Assembly (NCBI GenBank): GCA_900129595.1
Contig: FQWG01000023.1
Coordinates: forward strand, 1-64,000
Length of the DNA: 64,000 nt
From: Flavobacterium frigidimaris
GTDB taxonomy: Bacteria > Bacteroidota > Bacteroidia > Flavobacteriales > Flavobacteriaceae
Direction of reading: 5' to 3'
This document shows positions 32,662-40,931 of the stretch, one piece after another. Each line of letters starts with the position of its first letter. Within the stretch, counting starts at the first letter, position 1. The notes under the pieces are model-generated. The model did not search any database and was not told where the DNA came from. It saw only the letters and a program-made list of their open reading frames with translations. The translations under genes and the position numbers were made by a program.

Positions 32662-33054
32662 ATGAACTTAGAAAGTCCAAAAGTTACTGTTCAGAAATCA
32701 GCTCAAGATTTATTTGATTTATTGACTGATGTTAAGAATTTTGAAAAACTAATGCCGGAAAACATCGCTAAATTCGAAGTAATTGGTGAAGACGCTTTTA
32801 TCTTTGGATTAAAAGGCATGCCGGAAATAAAACTTAAAATGAAAGAAAAAACAGCGCCAAACAAAATTGTTTTGGGGGCTGCAAGTGATAAACTTCCTTT
32901 TACTTTAGTTTCGAATATCGAAAGTGTTTCAGCTTCAGAAAGTGCTGTTCAACTACAATTCGAAGGCGAATTTAATCCTATGATGGCGATGATGATCAAA
33001 GGGCCAATTAGCAAATTCATTGAAACTTTGGCTACTAATATGACGAAGCTGTAA
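32662..33054 (+). CDS. SRPBCC-family protein, 130 aa
   Basis: The sequence (VQKSAQDLFDLLTDVKNFEK, then KLMPENI and IKLKMKEKTAPNKIVLG, ending in a long helix ISKFIETLATNMTKL) has the length and strand order of the START/SRPBCC helix-grip fold, which binds hydrophobic ligands. It has no signal peptide. The ligand and role are unknown. Confidence 0.8.
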   Translation: MNLESPKVTVQKSAQDLFDLLTDVKNFEKLMPENIAKFEVIGEDAFIFGLKGMPEIKLKMKEKTAPNKIVLGAASDKLPFTLVSNIESVSASESAVQLQFEGEFNPMMAMMIKGPISKFIETLATNMTKL

Positions 33055-33107
33055 TTTTAATTATCAATTGTTAATTATTAATTGTTAATTGTTGAACTAT
33101 ATAATCA

Positions 33108-33135
33108 AAGCCTGATCTCACGATCGGGCTTTTTT
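33108..33135 (+). terminator. Terminator after the SRPBCC gene
   Basis: AAGCCTGATC and GATCGGGCTT pair (one G-T wobble) around a 4-base loop, followed by a T run. Confidence 0.8.
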
Positions 33136-33287
33136 ACTTGTAGTGAACTTATTTCTTGCACATTGAATCAGATTAGGCCAATTTATTGCTTACAAAGCTG
33201 CGAAATTTTTAAATTAAAAAATAAAGCGTTGCGACAGCAACTTTACGCAAAATCTTTGAACCTTTGCTGCTTTGCATCTCTGAACCT

Positions 33288-34016
33288 CTAATAAAGCATC
33301 TGAACCTCCTTGATATCAAATTCTGAAACCGAATCATCTTCTAATAAAATCTGAATTTTCCCTACAGAAGAAACACCCTGAATAATCCCCATAAAGTTCT
33401 CGTTTTTCAGGTTTTTAAATGGCATTGGAACTCCTTTTCTAAATAACGAATTAAAATATTCTTTCCAGAAATCAGAAGTATTATCCTCCCAGGATTCAAT
33501 ATTCTCTTTTATTTTTTCGACTATCAAAAAGGGTAGTGCATTTTTGTCAAAATGAGTCTCACAAATCACGGCCAATGAAGATGCATTTGGTAAATGCTCA
33601 AAATTTGTCTGATTTACATTGAGTCCAATTCCAACAACTGACACGATCCTGCCATCGCTTTTTAGGGTATTTTCGATAAGTATGCCACCAACCTTTTTAT
33701 TATATGACATAATGTCGTTAGGCCATTTTATACTTAATTTAGGAATATTCAATGATTTTAAAGCATTAATTACGGCTAACGAAACAATAACACTTAAGTT
33801 AAAAACCTGTTCATTATCATACAGAAAATCCTTTACCAAAACACTCATAACTAAGTTTTTACCTGACTCAGACTGCCATTTAGACCCCATCTGCCCTTTG
33901 CCTTTTGTCTGATTTTCAGCAGTTACTACGGTAAAATTATCAGGTTCATCCTGGCTTGCTAATGATTTCAGGAAATCATTTGTAGAATCTATGGCATCGA
34001 GTTTGATTAGTTTCAT
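33288..34016 (-). CDS. birA: Biotin--[acetyl-CoA-carboxylase] ligase
   Basis: The 242-residue protein holds the biotin ligase catalytic core: TAENQTKGKGQMGSKWQS (the biotinyl-AMP loop, here GQMGSKW where many enzymes have GRGRRGRxW), KWPNDIM (the Lys-Trp-Pro-Asn-Asp motif) and KVGGILIE. It lacks an N-terminal helix-turn-helix, so it is the non-repressor type. It attaches biotin to carboxylase carrier proteins. I chose the ATG at 34016; one codon upstream is a TTG. Confidence 0.92.
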   Translation of the reverse strand: MKLIKLDAIDSTNDFLKSLASQDEPDNFTVVTAENQTKGKGQMGSKWQSESGKNLVMSVLVKDFLYDNEQVFNLSVIVSLAVINALKSLNIPKLSIKWPNDIMSYNKKVGGILIENTLKSDGRIVSVVGIGLNVNQTNFEHLPNASSLAVICETHFDKNALPFLIVEKIKENIESWEDNTSDFWKEYFNSLFRKGVPMPFKNLKNENFMGIIQGVSSVGKIQILLEDDSVSEFDIKEVQMLY

Positions 34017-34109
34017 CAAAAGAATTTAATTAACTTAATTTAATATTTTGTTAAGGTTCAAAAATAATCACAAATTTTGGTAACTTTACAAAATCATATA
34101 AAATAATTC

Positions 34110-34481
34110 ATGGCGAAAAAGACTATTAATAATGATGTTCTATTGGCGAACATAATCAAAGGGATTGAAGAAGTAAAAGGAAATGACATCAGTATTCTTG
34201 ACTTAAGAGATATAGACACGGCAGTTTGTGACTATTTTGTTATTTGCAACGGAAATTCAAATACCCAAGTTAACGCCATCGTAGGCTCAATTCAAAAAAC
34301 AGTATCTAAAGACTTAAAAGATAAACCGTGGCACGTAGAAGGAACCGATAATGCTGAGTGGGTTCTTATGGATTATGTGCACATAGTTGTACACGTTTTC
34401 CAGAAACACATTCGTGAATATTATAATATCGAAAGCCTTTGGGGTGACGCCAAAATAACTACAATCGAAAACAAATACTAA
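34110..34481 (+). CDS. rsfS: Ribosomal silencing factor RsfS
   Basis: The 123-residue protein shows the conserved DISILDLRDI, CDYFVICNGNS and HVEGTDNAEWVLMDYVHIVV with the C-terminal FQKHIREYYNIESLWGDA. It binds ribosomal protein uL14 and blocks subunit joining when nutrients are short. It lies 15 bases before ftsH, a conserved order in Bacteroidota, so the two share a transcript. Confidence 0.95.
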   Translation: MAKKTINNDVLLANIIKGIEEVKGNDISILDLRDIDTAVCDYFVICNGNSNTQVNAIVGSIQKTVSKDLKDKPWHVEGTDNAEWVLMDYVHIVVHVFQKHIREYYNIESLWGDAKITTIENKY

Positions 34482-34496
34482 AAGAAACTTTCTCTA

Positions 34497-36422
34497 ATGG
34501 CTAAAGATAATAATCCAAATCCGAGTAAATTTAAAATAAGTCCTTGGTTAATATATACCGCAATACTTCTAGTTTTTTTATTTATAAGTTTTGCAACCGG
34601 AGGATCAAACTTAAGCGAACCTGCTCAATTAACTTCTTCTAAATTCAATGTTTTATTAGAAAAAGGTCAAATTGAAAAAGTAATCGTTTACAATAAAGCT
34701 GAAGCTGAAGTATACTTAAACGCTGCCGCTCTAAAAGATCCGGCAAATAAAAAAGTAGCTAATGATATTTTTGAAAGACCCAACAAAGGTCCTCACTATA
34801 CATTAGAAATTGGTAACGACCAGATTTTTCAAACTAAATTAGAAAAAGCAGTTGGCGAAGGCAAACTGAAAGATTTTAATTTTTTACAGAAAAACAACTG
34901 GAGCGATATTTTAATCAGTTTACTTCCTATCATCATCATTATTGGTGTTTGGATTTTCATTATGCGTAAAATGTCAGGTGGCGCAGGTGGCGGTGGCGGA
35001 CAAATTTTTAACATTGGAAAGTCAAAAGCTAAGTTATTTGATGAAAAAACAGATATCAAAACCACATTTAAGGATGTTGCCGGTTTAGAAGGTGCTAAAG
35101 AAGAAATACAAGAAATTGTAGAATTCCTTAAGAATCCAGAAAAATACACGAATCTTGGTGGTAAAATTCCTAAAGGAGCTTTACTTGTAGGTCCTCCGGG
35201 AACTGGTAAAACATTACTTGCAAAAGCAGTTGCAGGAGAAGCTCAGGTACCTTTCTTCTCGTTATCAGGTTCTGATTTCGTAGAAATGTTCGTAGGAGTT
35301 GGTGCTTCACGTGTTCGTGACTTATTCAAACAAGCAAAAGAAAAATCCCCTGCCATTATCTTCATTGACGAGATTGACGCTGTAGGTAGAGCAAGAGGAA
35401 AAAGCAATATGTCAGGCGGAAATGACGAAAGAGAAAACACACTGAACCAATTACTAACAGAAATGGATGGTTTTGGTACAAACTCTAACGTAATTGTCCT
35501 TGCTGCAACCAACAGAGCTGACGTTCTTGACAAGGCTTTAATGCGTGCCGGGCGTTTTGACAGACAAATTTTTGTTGACCTACCGGACATTCGCGAAAGA
35601 GCTGAAATCTTTAAAGTTCACTTAGCTCCTATCAAAAAAGTAGAAGGTCTTGATCTTGACTTCTTAGCAAAACAAACTCCGGGATTCTCTGGTGCTGACA
35701 TCGCTAATGTTTGTAACGAAGCTGCCTTAATTGCTGCACGTTACAACAAAACAGCAGTTGACAAACAAGATTTCTTAGATGCTGTTGACAGAATCATTGG
35801 CGGTCTTGAAAAGAAAAACAAAATCATTACTCCGGACGAGAAAAGAGCAATCGCTATTCACGAAGCCGGTCACGCAACTGTAAGCTGGATGTTAGAGCAT
35901 GCTGCACCGCTTATTAAAGTAACTATTGTTCCTCGCGGACAGAGTTTAGGAGCTGCATGGTACCTTCCTGAAGAAAGACAAATCGTGAGAACAGACCAAA
36001 TGCTCGACGAAATGTGTGCTACTATGGGCGGAAGAGCTGCTGAAAAGGTAACTTTTGACAGAATTTCAACCGGTGCATTAAGCGATTTAGAAAAAGTTAC
36101 ACGTCAGGCTCGTGCCATGGTAACGATTTATGGTTTGAATGATAAAATAGGAAATGTTACTTATTATGACTCAACTGGTCAGAGTGAATACAATTTCTCT
36201 AAACCATATTCTGACGAAACTGCAAAAGTTATTGATAAAGAAATCTCAGAATTAATTGAAGGTCAATACCAAAGAGCCATTCAAATTCTGGAAGAAAACA
36301 AAGACAAGCTAAATCAACTAGCTGACATATTGATTGAAAAAGAAGTTATTTTTAAAGATGACTTAGAGACTATTTTCGGAAAACGTACTTTTGATAAAAA
36401 TTTAGAAGAAGTGGTTTCGTAA
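34497..36422 (+). CDS. ftsH: ATP-dependent zinc metalloprotease FtsH
   Basis: Two N-terminal membrane helices (about residues 18-35 and 138-157) enclose a periplasmic loop. The AAA ATPase has Walker A GPPGTGKT at 232-239, Walker B IIFIDEIDA at 287-295 and the second region of homology near 338-356. The peptidase holds the zinc motif HEAGH at 455-459. It degrades misfolded membrane proteins and short-lived regulators at the inner membrane. Size (641 residues) is normal. Confidence 0.97.
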   Translation: MAKDNNPNPSKFKISPWLIYTAILLVFLFISFATGGSNLSEPAQLTSSKFNVLLEKGQIEKVIVYNKAEAEVYLNAAALKDPANKKVANDIFERPNKGPHYTLEIGNDQIFQTKLEKAVGEGKLKDFNFLQKNNWSDILISLLPIIIIIGVWIFIMRKMSGGAGGGGGQIFNIGKSKAKLFDEKTDIKTTFKDVAGLEGAKEEIQEIVEFLKNPEKYTNLGGKIPKGALLVGPPGTGKTLLAKAVAGEAQVPFFSLSGSDFVEMFVGVGASRVRDLFKQAKEKSPAIIFIDEIDAVGRARGKSNMSGGNDERENTLNQLLTEMDGFGTNSNVIVLAATNRADVLDKALMRAGRFDRQIFVDLPDIRERAEIFKVHLAPIKKVEGLDLDFLAKQTPGFSGADIANVCNEAALIAARYNKTAVDKQDFLDAVDRIIGGLEKKNKIITPDEKRAIAIHEAGHATVSWMLEHAAPLIKVTIVPRGQSLGAAWYLPEERQIVRTDQMLDEMCATMGGRAAEKVTFDRISTGALSDLEKVTRQARAMVTIYGLNDKIGNVTYYDSTGQSEYNFSKPYSDETAKVIDKEISELIEGQYQRAIQILEENKDKLNQLADILIEKEVIFKDDLETIFGKRTFDKNLEEVVS

Positions 36423-36450
36423 ATATTCAGTAAATATGTAATATTTTTTA

Positions 36451-36491
36451 AAATCTTAATTCAAAATAGCCTTTTGAATTAAGATTTTTTT
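36451..36491 (+). terminator. Terminator of rsfS-ftsH
   Basis: AAATCTTAATTCAAAA and TTTTGAATTAAGATTT form a perfect 16-bp stem followed by a T run. The -7 element TATCTTTG of the next operon begins in the final T of this run (36491-36498). Confidence 0.85.
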
Positions 36492-36498
36492 ATCTTTG
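36491..36498 (+). promoter_or_regulatory. -7 element of the LUD-cdsA-psd-ACBP operon
   Basis: TATCTTTG is a perfect TAnnTTTG, 37 bases before the LUD gene and directly after the ftsH terminator. TTTG at 36473-36476 sits at a rather short 14-base spacing. Confidence 0.55.
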
Positions 36499-36535
36499 AA
36501 CGTTTTCAATTAACATGTAAAGTATTTCATATAAA

Positions 36536-37141
36536 ATGAATTTTTTCAAAAAAATATTTGGATCAAGCGATTCTGCTTCAGATGAAGAAAATGAAAGCGA
36601 GTACGGAGGAAACCATGCTCCTGACAGTCATTTATCTATCGACGAAAGATTCATTTTTAATTTCAAAAAAAATGGAGGTAAATTTTTGTACTGTGAAAAC
36701 AAACAAGAGGTTGCTGAACAGTTTGAAAATATCCTGGAAGAAAATGATTGGTTCGAAAGCGAAGTATTATGTTATGAGCCCGGGCTTTTTCATTTACTAG
36801 CTGAAAATAAATTAATTTATACTTCTCCTAAAAATCCTAAATTTTTATTGGCTACCTGTGAGAATTTAATTGCTGAAGAGGGATCAATCTTATTTTCATC
36901 AAAACAAATCAGACAAGACAAACCAAACGAATTACCGGCAAACATTGTCATTATTGCGACAACAAGTCAACTGCAATTAATAAAAAGCGATGGTTTAAGC
37001 GCCATCAAGAGAAAATACGAAAGGGATTACCCTACTAACATCACCACCATAAAATATTTCGAAAAAGCAAAAGAAGAAGATTTTACACAATACGGAAGTG
37101 TTGCCAAGAATTTATATTTATTGCTCTTAGAAGACCTTTAA
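36536..37141 (+). CDS. LUD-domain protein (LutC/YkgG family)
   Basis: After an acidic N-terminal stretch (SDSASDEENESEYGG) comes a LUD domain: LLATCENLIAEEGSILFSS and ELPANIVIIATTSQLQLI match the LutC/YkgG pattern. LutC is a subunit of lactate oxidation in other bacteria; here no LutA/LutB partner lies alongside, and the gene instead begins a phospholipid operon (cdsA follows after 1 base). Its role is therefore uncertain. Confidence 0.82.
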   Translation: MNFFKKIFGSSDSASDEENESEYGGNHAPDSHLSIDERFIFNFKKNGGKFLYCENKQEVAEQFENILEENDWFESEVLCYEPGLFHLLAENKLIYTSPKNPKFLLATCENLIAEEGSILFSSKQIRQDKPNELPANIVIIATTSQLQLIKSDGLSAIKRKYERDYPTNITTIKYFEKAKEEDFTQYGSVAKNLYLLLLEDL

Positions 37142-37142
37142 G

Positions 37143-38030
37143 ATGAATGAAACACTCAAGAGAACCATTTCTGGTGCTGTTTATATCGCTTTATTACTAA
37201 CTTCGATTTTGTTTTCTACAGAAAGCTTTATTATTCTTTTTGGTATCTTCCTTGTCATTGCCACTTACGAGTTCTGCAACTTAGTAGGCATCAACAAATT
37301 CTTTTCGATTTTGTTTGTTTCTCTTTTTTATTCGACTGTTTCTTTAATTAGTTTTTACAGAAATGAAACCGAAAATTACATCAATAAGCTTTTAAAAGAG
37401 AATATAGTATTTACCATTGATACAGATCGGTTATTTACTGTATTACTTATTATTACCCTTATTGTATCTGTAAAATGTATTGTTTTTTTATTTGATGATA
37501 CACAAACCATAAGCAAAGCATCCAAATACATTTATTTAATTGGATATATTATGTTACCTTTTCTTTTTATTACCAAGATTTCGTTTGGAGTAAAAGATTA
37601 CAATGCAAAAATCATCATTGGACTATTTGTTTTAATCTGGACCAATGACACTTTTGCTTACTTAGTTGGAAAATCAATTGGAAAACATAAATTATTTGAA
37701 CGCATTTCTCCTAAAAAAACCATAGAGGGATTTTTTGGCGGAGTTGTTTTTGCTGCTTTTGCAGGCTTCTTAATTTCGAAGTTATACATTCAGCCCAATC
37801 CGGATTTCAGCAGCAAATCGATCTTAATATGGACAATAATCGCTTTAATTGTAAGCGTTTTTGGAACTATCGGAGATTTGATCGAATCAAAGTTTAAGAG
37901 AGTCGCCGGCGTAAAAGACAGCGGTACCATAATGCCAGGTCACGGAGGTGTATTAGATCGACTAGATAGTGTTATATTTGTAGCACCAATTATATTTTTA
38001 TTTTATCAAATTTTATATTATGTTTCATAA
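37143..38030 (+). CDS. cdsA: Phosphatidate cytidylyltransferase
   Basis: A polytopic membrane protein of 295 residues with the CDS signature near the C-terminus: GTIGDLIESKFKRVAGVKDS followed by GTIMPGHGGVLDRLDS. It makes CDP-diacylglycerol from phosphatidate and CTP at the inner membrane. It overlaps the psd gene by 11 bases and follows the LUD gene by 1 base, so translation is probably coupled. Confidence 0.94.
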   Translation: MNETLKRTISGAVYIALLLTSILFSTESFIILFGIFLVIATYEFCNLVGINKFFSILFVSLFYSTVSLISFYRNETENYINKLLKENIVFTIDTDRLFTVLLIITLIVSVKCIVFLFDDTQTISKASKYIYLIGYIMLPFLFITKISFGVKDYNAKIIIGLFVLIWTNDTFAYLVGKSIGKHKLFERISPKKTIEGFFGGVVFAAFAGFLISKLYIQPNPDFSSKSILIWTIIALIVSVFGTIGDLIESKFKRVAGVKDSGTIMPGHGGVLDRLDSVIFVAPIIFLFYQILYYVS

Positions 38031-38673
38031 AGAGGGAGGCCCATCCATTTTATTAGGTACTGCATTTGCAGTAGCTGTACTTTTAATTGCTGAGAAATTC
38101 ATTGATATTATCTGGCTAAGAATGCTTGTACAAATTGCAGGCGTGCTAATTTTGATCATCATTTTACAATTTTTCAGAAACCCTAAAAGAATTGCGATTA
38201 GAAACAGCGATCAGATTCTTGCTCCGGTAGATGGTAAAGTTGTAGTTATTGAAGAAGTTTACGAAGGTGAATTTTTTAAAGACAAACGTTTACAGGTTTC
38301 TATTTTTATGTCACCAATCAACGTACACGTAACACGTTACGCAATGGACGGGATCATAAAGTTCAGTAAATATCACCCGGGAAAATTTTTGGTTGCATGG
38401 CATCCTAAAGCGAGTGAAGAAAATGAAAGAACAACAGTTGTAATTGAAAATGAAACTTTCGGACAAATACTTTACAGACAAATTGCAGGCGCTTTAGCGA
38501 GAAGAATTGTAAATTATGCTCAGGAAGGCATGCAAGTCGTACAAGGTACAGATGCAGGTTTTATAAAATTTGGTTCAAGAGTAGATTTATTTCTACCTTT
38601 AGGTACTCCAATTAATGTAGTATTAAACCAAAAAGCAATTGGTGGAAAAACTATTATTGCTACAAAAGCTTAA
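38020..38673 (+). CDS. psd: Phosphatidylserine decarboxylase family protein
   Basis: At 217 residues this is the short type. A hydrophobic N-terminal segment (about 10-45) is followed by the decarboxylase fold with LAPVDGKVVVIEE, SIFMSPINVHVTRYAMDG and the self-cleavage region FIKFGSRVDLFLP, in which the GS pair gives the pyruvoyl group. It forms phosphatidylethanolamine, the main Bacteroidota phospholipid, from phosphatidylserine. Its stop overlaps the ATG of the ACBP gene by one base. Confidence 0.94.
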   Translation: MFHKEGGPSILLGTAFAVAVLLIAEKFIDIIWLRMLVQIAGVLILIIILQFFRNPKRIAIRNSDQILAPVDGKVVVIEEVYEGEFFKDKRLQVSIFMSPINVHVTRYAMDGIIKFSKYHPGKFLVAWHPKASEENERTTVVIENETFGQILYRQIAGALARRIVNYAQEGMQVVQGTDAGFIKFGSRVDLFLPLGTPINVVLNQKAIGGKTIIATKA

Positions 38674-38942
38674 TGACCGAAAAAGATTTAGATACACGTT
38701 TTTCAGAGGCTGTAGAAATCGCTCTCAAAATGACTCAGGCCTCACTGCCACAAGATGTGCAGCTGCGACTTTATGCCTATTACAAACAGGCAACTTTTGG
38801 AACTGCAGTCTATAATCAATCTGAAAATTTTGATTTAAGAGATGCTTTCAAAACAAACGCATGGATGCAGATTAGTCATATATCGATCGATGAAGCTAAA
38901 GAAAGTTATATTGAAATCATTAATTCACTAACATTAAAATAA
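38673..38942 (+). CDS. Acyl-CoA-binding protein (ACBP)
   Basis: The 89-residue protein has the four-helix ACBP pattern: FSEAVEIALKMTQASLPQDV, YAYYKQATFGTAVY (the ligand-contact motif, YKQAT conserved) and AWMQISHISIDEAKESYIEI. ACBP is mainly eukaryotic and patchy in bacteria. Here it is translationally coupled to psd and probably carries long-chain acyl-CoA in the cytoplasm, linking it to phospholipid synthesis. Confidence 0.88.
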   Translation: MTEKDLDTRFSEAVEIALKMTQASLPQDVQLRLYAYYKQATFGTAVYNQSENFDLRDAFKTNAWMQISHISIDEAKESYIEIINSLTLK

Positions 38943-38950
38943 CTATTATT

Positions 38951-39733
38951 ATGAAGAAAAACATTGTTCATTTCAGCATTTTAACTTCATTATTCCTCTT
39001 ATTTTCTTGTAATGATAAAGACAAGCTGACCGAAGTTGTAGAAGTTCCACTACCAAGTAAAGAGGAGAAAATAACGATAGGATCACCAAATGATATAAAA
39101 GCAGATCCCGGTTCTTTTGAGTTGACAAAATTGCCATTTTCATACGATGCTCTGGCTCCCGCAATACGAACCCTTACTTTAGAAACACATTATTCCAAAC
39201 ATTATTTAACGTACACGAATAATCTTAATAAAGCAATTCTAAATACAGAGTTTGAGAATTTACCAATTGAAGACATCCTGAAAAAAATGGATCTTAACAA
39301 TGCTAAACTTCGCCAAAATGCAGGTGGCTATTACAATCACACGTTGTATTTTAATATCCTGACACCTAAAGAGCAAACTCCCAAAGATACTTTGGCAGGC
39401 TCTATTAATAAAGAATTTGGCTCTCTGGCTAATTTAACCAATCAGTTCAAAGGTCAATCTATAAAACAATTTGGTTCTGGCTGGGTTTGGCTGGTAGTCG
39501 ATAAAGCAGGAAAACTGCAAGTGACTACTACAGAAAACCAAGACAATCCGCTAATGAAAAATGCCCTGATTCCGGGAACACCAATTTTAGGAATCGACTT
39601 ATGGGAACATGCTTATTACCTGGATTACCAAAATAGAAAAGGAAGTTATATCGATGCTTTTTACGAACACATAAACTGGGAAAAAGTAAACGAAAATTAC
39701 ATAGAGGCTTTGAAAAAAGTTAAAAGAGTATAA
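38951..39733 (+). CDS. Exported Fe/Mn superoxide dismutase, lipoprotein-type
   Basis: An N-terminal lipobox (LLFSC, Cys20) and a linker of about 35 residues precede a complete Fe/Mn superoxide dismutase domain. Metal ligands are visible: His in LETHYSKHYL, His in GGYYNHTLYF, and the Asp-x-Trp-Glu-His motif in GIDLWEHAYYLDY. The enzyme would remove superoxide in the periplasm or at the cell surface rather than in the cytoplasm. Metal choice (Fe or Mn) cannot be set from the sequence with confidence. It follows the ACBP gene by 8 bases and may share its transcript. Confidence 0.9.
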   Translation: MKKNIVHFSILTSLFLLFSCNDKDKLTEVVEVPLPSKEEKITIGSPNDIKADPGSFELTKLPFSYDALAPAIRTLTLETHYSKHYLTYTNNLNKAILNTEFENLPIEDILKKMDLNNAKLRQNAGGYYNHTLYFNILTPKEQTPKDTLAGSINKEFGSLANLTNQFKGQSIKQFGSGWVWLVVDKAGKLQVTTTENQDNPLMKNALIPGTPILGIDLWEHAYYLDYQNRKGSYIDAFYEHINWEKVNENYIEALKKVKRV

Positions 39734-39739
39734 AACATA

Positions 39740-39772
39740 AAAAGCTGATGCAATTGAGTATCAGCTTTTTTT
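39740..39772 (+). terminator. Terminator after the superoxide dismutase gene
   Basis: AAAAGCTGAT and ATCAGCTTTT form a perfect 10-bp stem followed by a T run. Confidence 0.85.
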
Positions 39773-39796
39773 ATATCCAAAACTTATGCAAAAAAC

Positions 39797-40855
39797 ATGA
39801 AAGATATAGCAACTCGTTTTATAGAAAACCCCTTAATATCTCCTTCCGACATCCCGTCGAGCAGAGAAGGATTAGAAATTACCTGTCTTCTGAATCCGGG
39901 AGTATTTCAATTTGAAAATAAAATCTGGCTGGCAGTACGTGTCGCCGAAAGACCTAAACAAAAAGAAGATACAATTTCTTTTCCGATATTAACAGAAACA
40001 GGGACGATTGAAATCATTGAGATTCCCAAAGACGATCCGGAATTAATAGCAACAGACGCTCGCGTAATCAATTACAAAGGAACTGATTATTTGACCACAT
40101 TATCACACATTCGGTTGTTGTGCAGCGAAAACGGACGTGAGTTTTACGAACCTGAAAATTATCCCATTTTAACCGGCGAAGGCGCATTAGAAACTTTCGG
40201 AATCGAGGATTGTCGTGTTTCTCTTATACAGGGACGTTATTACCTAACTTTCACCTCTGTTTCAGATAATGGTGTCGGTGTTGGCCTGCGCACCACTAAG
40301 GATTGGAAAAATTTTGAAAAACACGGCATGATATTACCTCCACACAATAAAGATTGCGCCATTTTTGAAGAAAAAATAAATGGCTTATTTTACGCATTGC
40401 ATCGACCAAGTAGTGTAGACATTGGAGGAAATTATATTTGGATAGCTTCGTCTCCGGATGGCATTCACTGGGGCAATCACCATTGTATTCTTAAAACAAG
40501 AAAAGACCATTGGGACAGCAAAAGGGTTGGAGCCGGAGCTGCACCTATAAAAACTGAAAAAGGCTGGCTGGAAATCTATCATGGAGCTAATGAAAGCCAC
40601 CAGTATTGTTTGGGTGCTTTTTTAATGGATCTTGAAGATCCAAGTAAAGTGATTTCAAGAACCAAAAAACCAATTATGGTTCCTGCTACAAATTATGAAT
40701 TAAGTGGCTTTTTTGGCAACGTAGTCTTTACAAATGGCCATATTGTAGAAAATGACAGGGATACACTTACCGTTTATTATGGCGCTTCTGATGAATTTGT
40801 TTGTGGGGCCAAATTTTCAATTAAAGAAATTCTTTTACTTCTGGAAAACATCTAA
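39797..40855 (+). CDS. GH130-family glycoside phosphorylase
   Basis: The 352-residue protein is a five-bladed beta-propeller typical of family GH130, which uses phosphate to split beta-mannosides. Visible markers are GIEDCRVSLI, where family members usually have E-D-P-R and the Asp is the proton donor, and GAGAAPIKTEKGWLEIYHG and VYYGASDEFV. It has no signal peptide and would work in the cytoplasm on imported mannosides. It is convergent with a GH13 amylase gene. The change P to C in the acid motif is noted. Confidence 0.88.
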   Translation: MKDIATRFIENPLISPSDIPSSREGLEITCLLNPGVFQFENKIWLAVRVAERPKQKEDTISFPILTETGTIEIIEIPKDDPELIATDARVINYKGTDYLTTLSHIRLLCSENGREFYEPENYPILTGEGALETFGIEDCRVSLIQGRYYLTFTSVSDNGVGVGLRTTKDWKNFEKHGMILPPHNKDCAIFEEKINGLFYALHRPSSVDIGGNYIWIASSPDGIHWGNHHCILKTRKDHWDSKRVGAGAAPIKTEKGWLEIYHGANESHQYCLGAFLMDLEDPSKVISRTKKPIMVPATNYELSGFFGNVVFTNGHIVENDRDTLTVYYGASDEFVCGAKFSIKEILLLLENI

Positions 40856-40874
40856 ACACAAATTATAATAAAAA

Positions 40875-40916
40875 AACTTGTTTAGTATAATTTATTACTA
40901 AACAAGTTCTTTTTAT
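40875..40916. terminator. Bidirectional hairpin terminator
   Basis: AACTTGTTTAGTA and TACTAAACAAGTT form a perfect 13-bp stem with A and T runs on either side, between the convergent GH130 and GH13 genes. Confidence 0.85.
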
Positions 40917-40931
40917 ATTTTTTGATCAAAA

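Noticed and set aside
33082..33291. Plus-strand frame of 69 codons after the SRPBCC gene
   Set aside because: It covers a terminator and repeat text; no coding pattern is visible.
36536..37141. Lactate-utilisation (lutABC) operon
   Set aside because: Only the LutC-like gene is present; no Fe-S subunits flank it and its operon partners are phospholipid genes.
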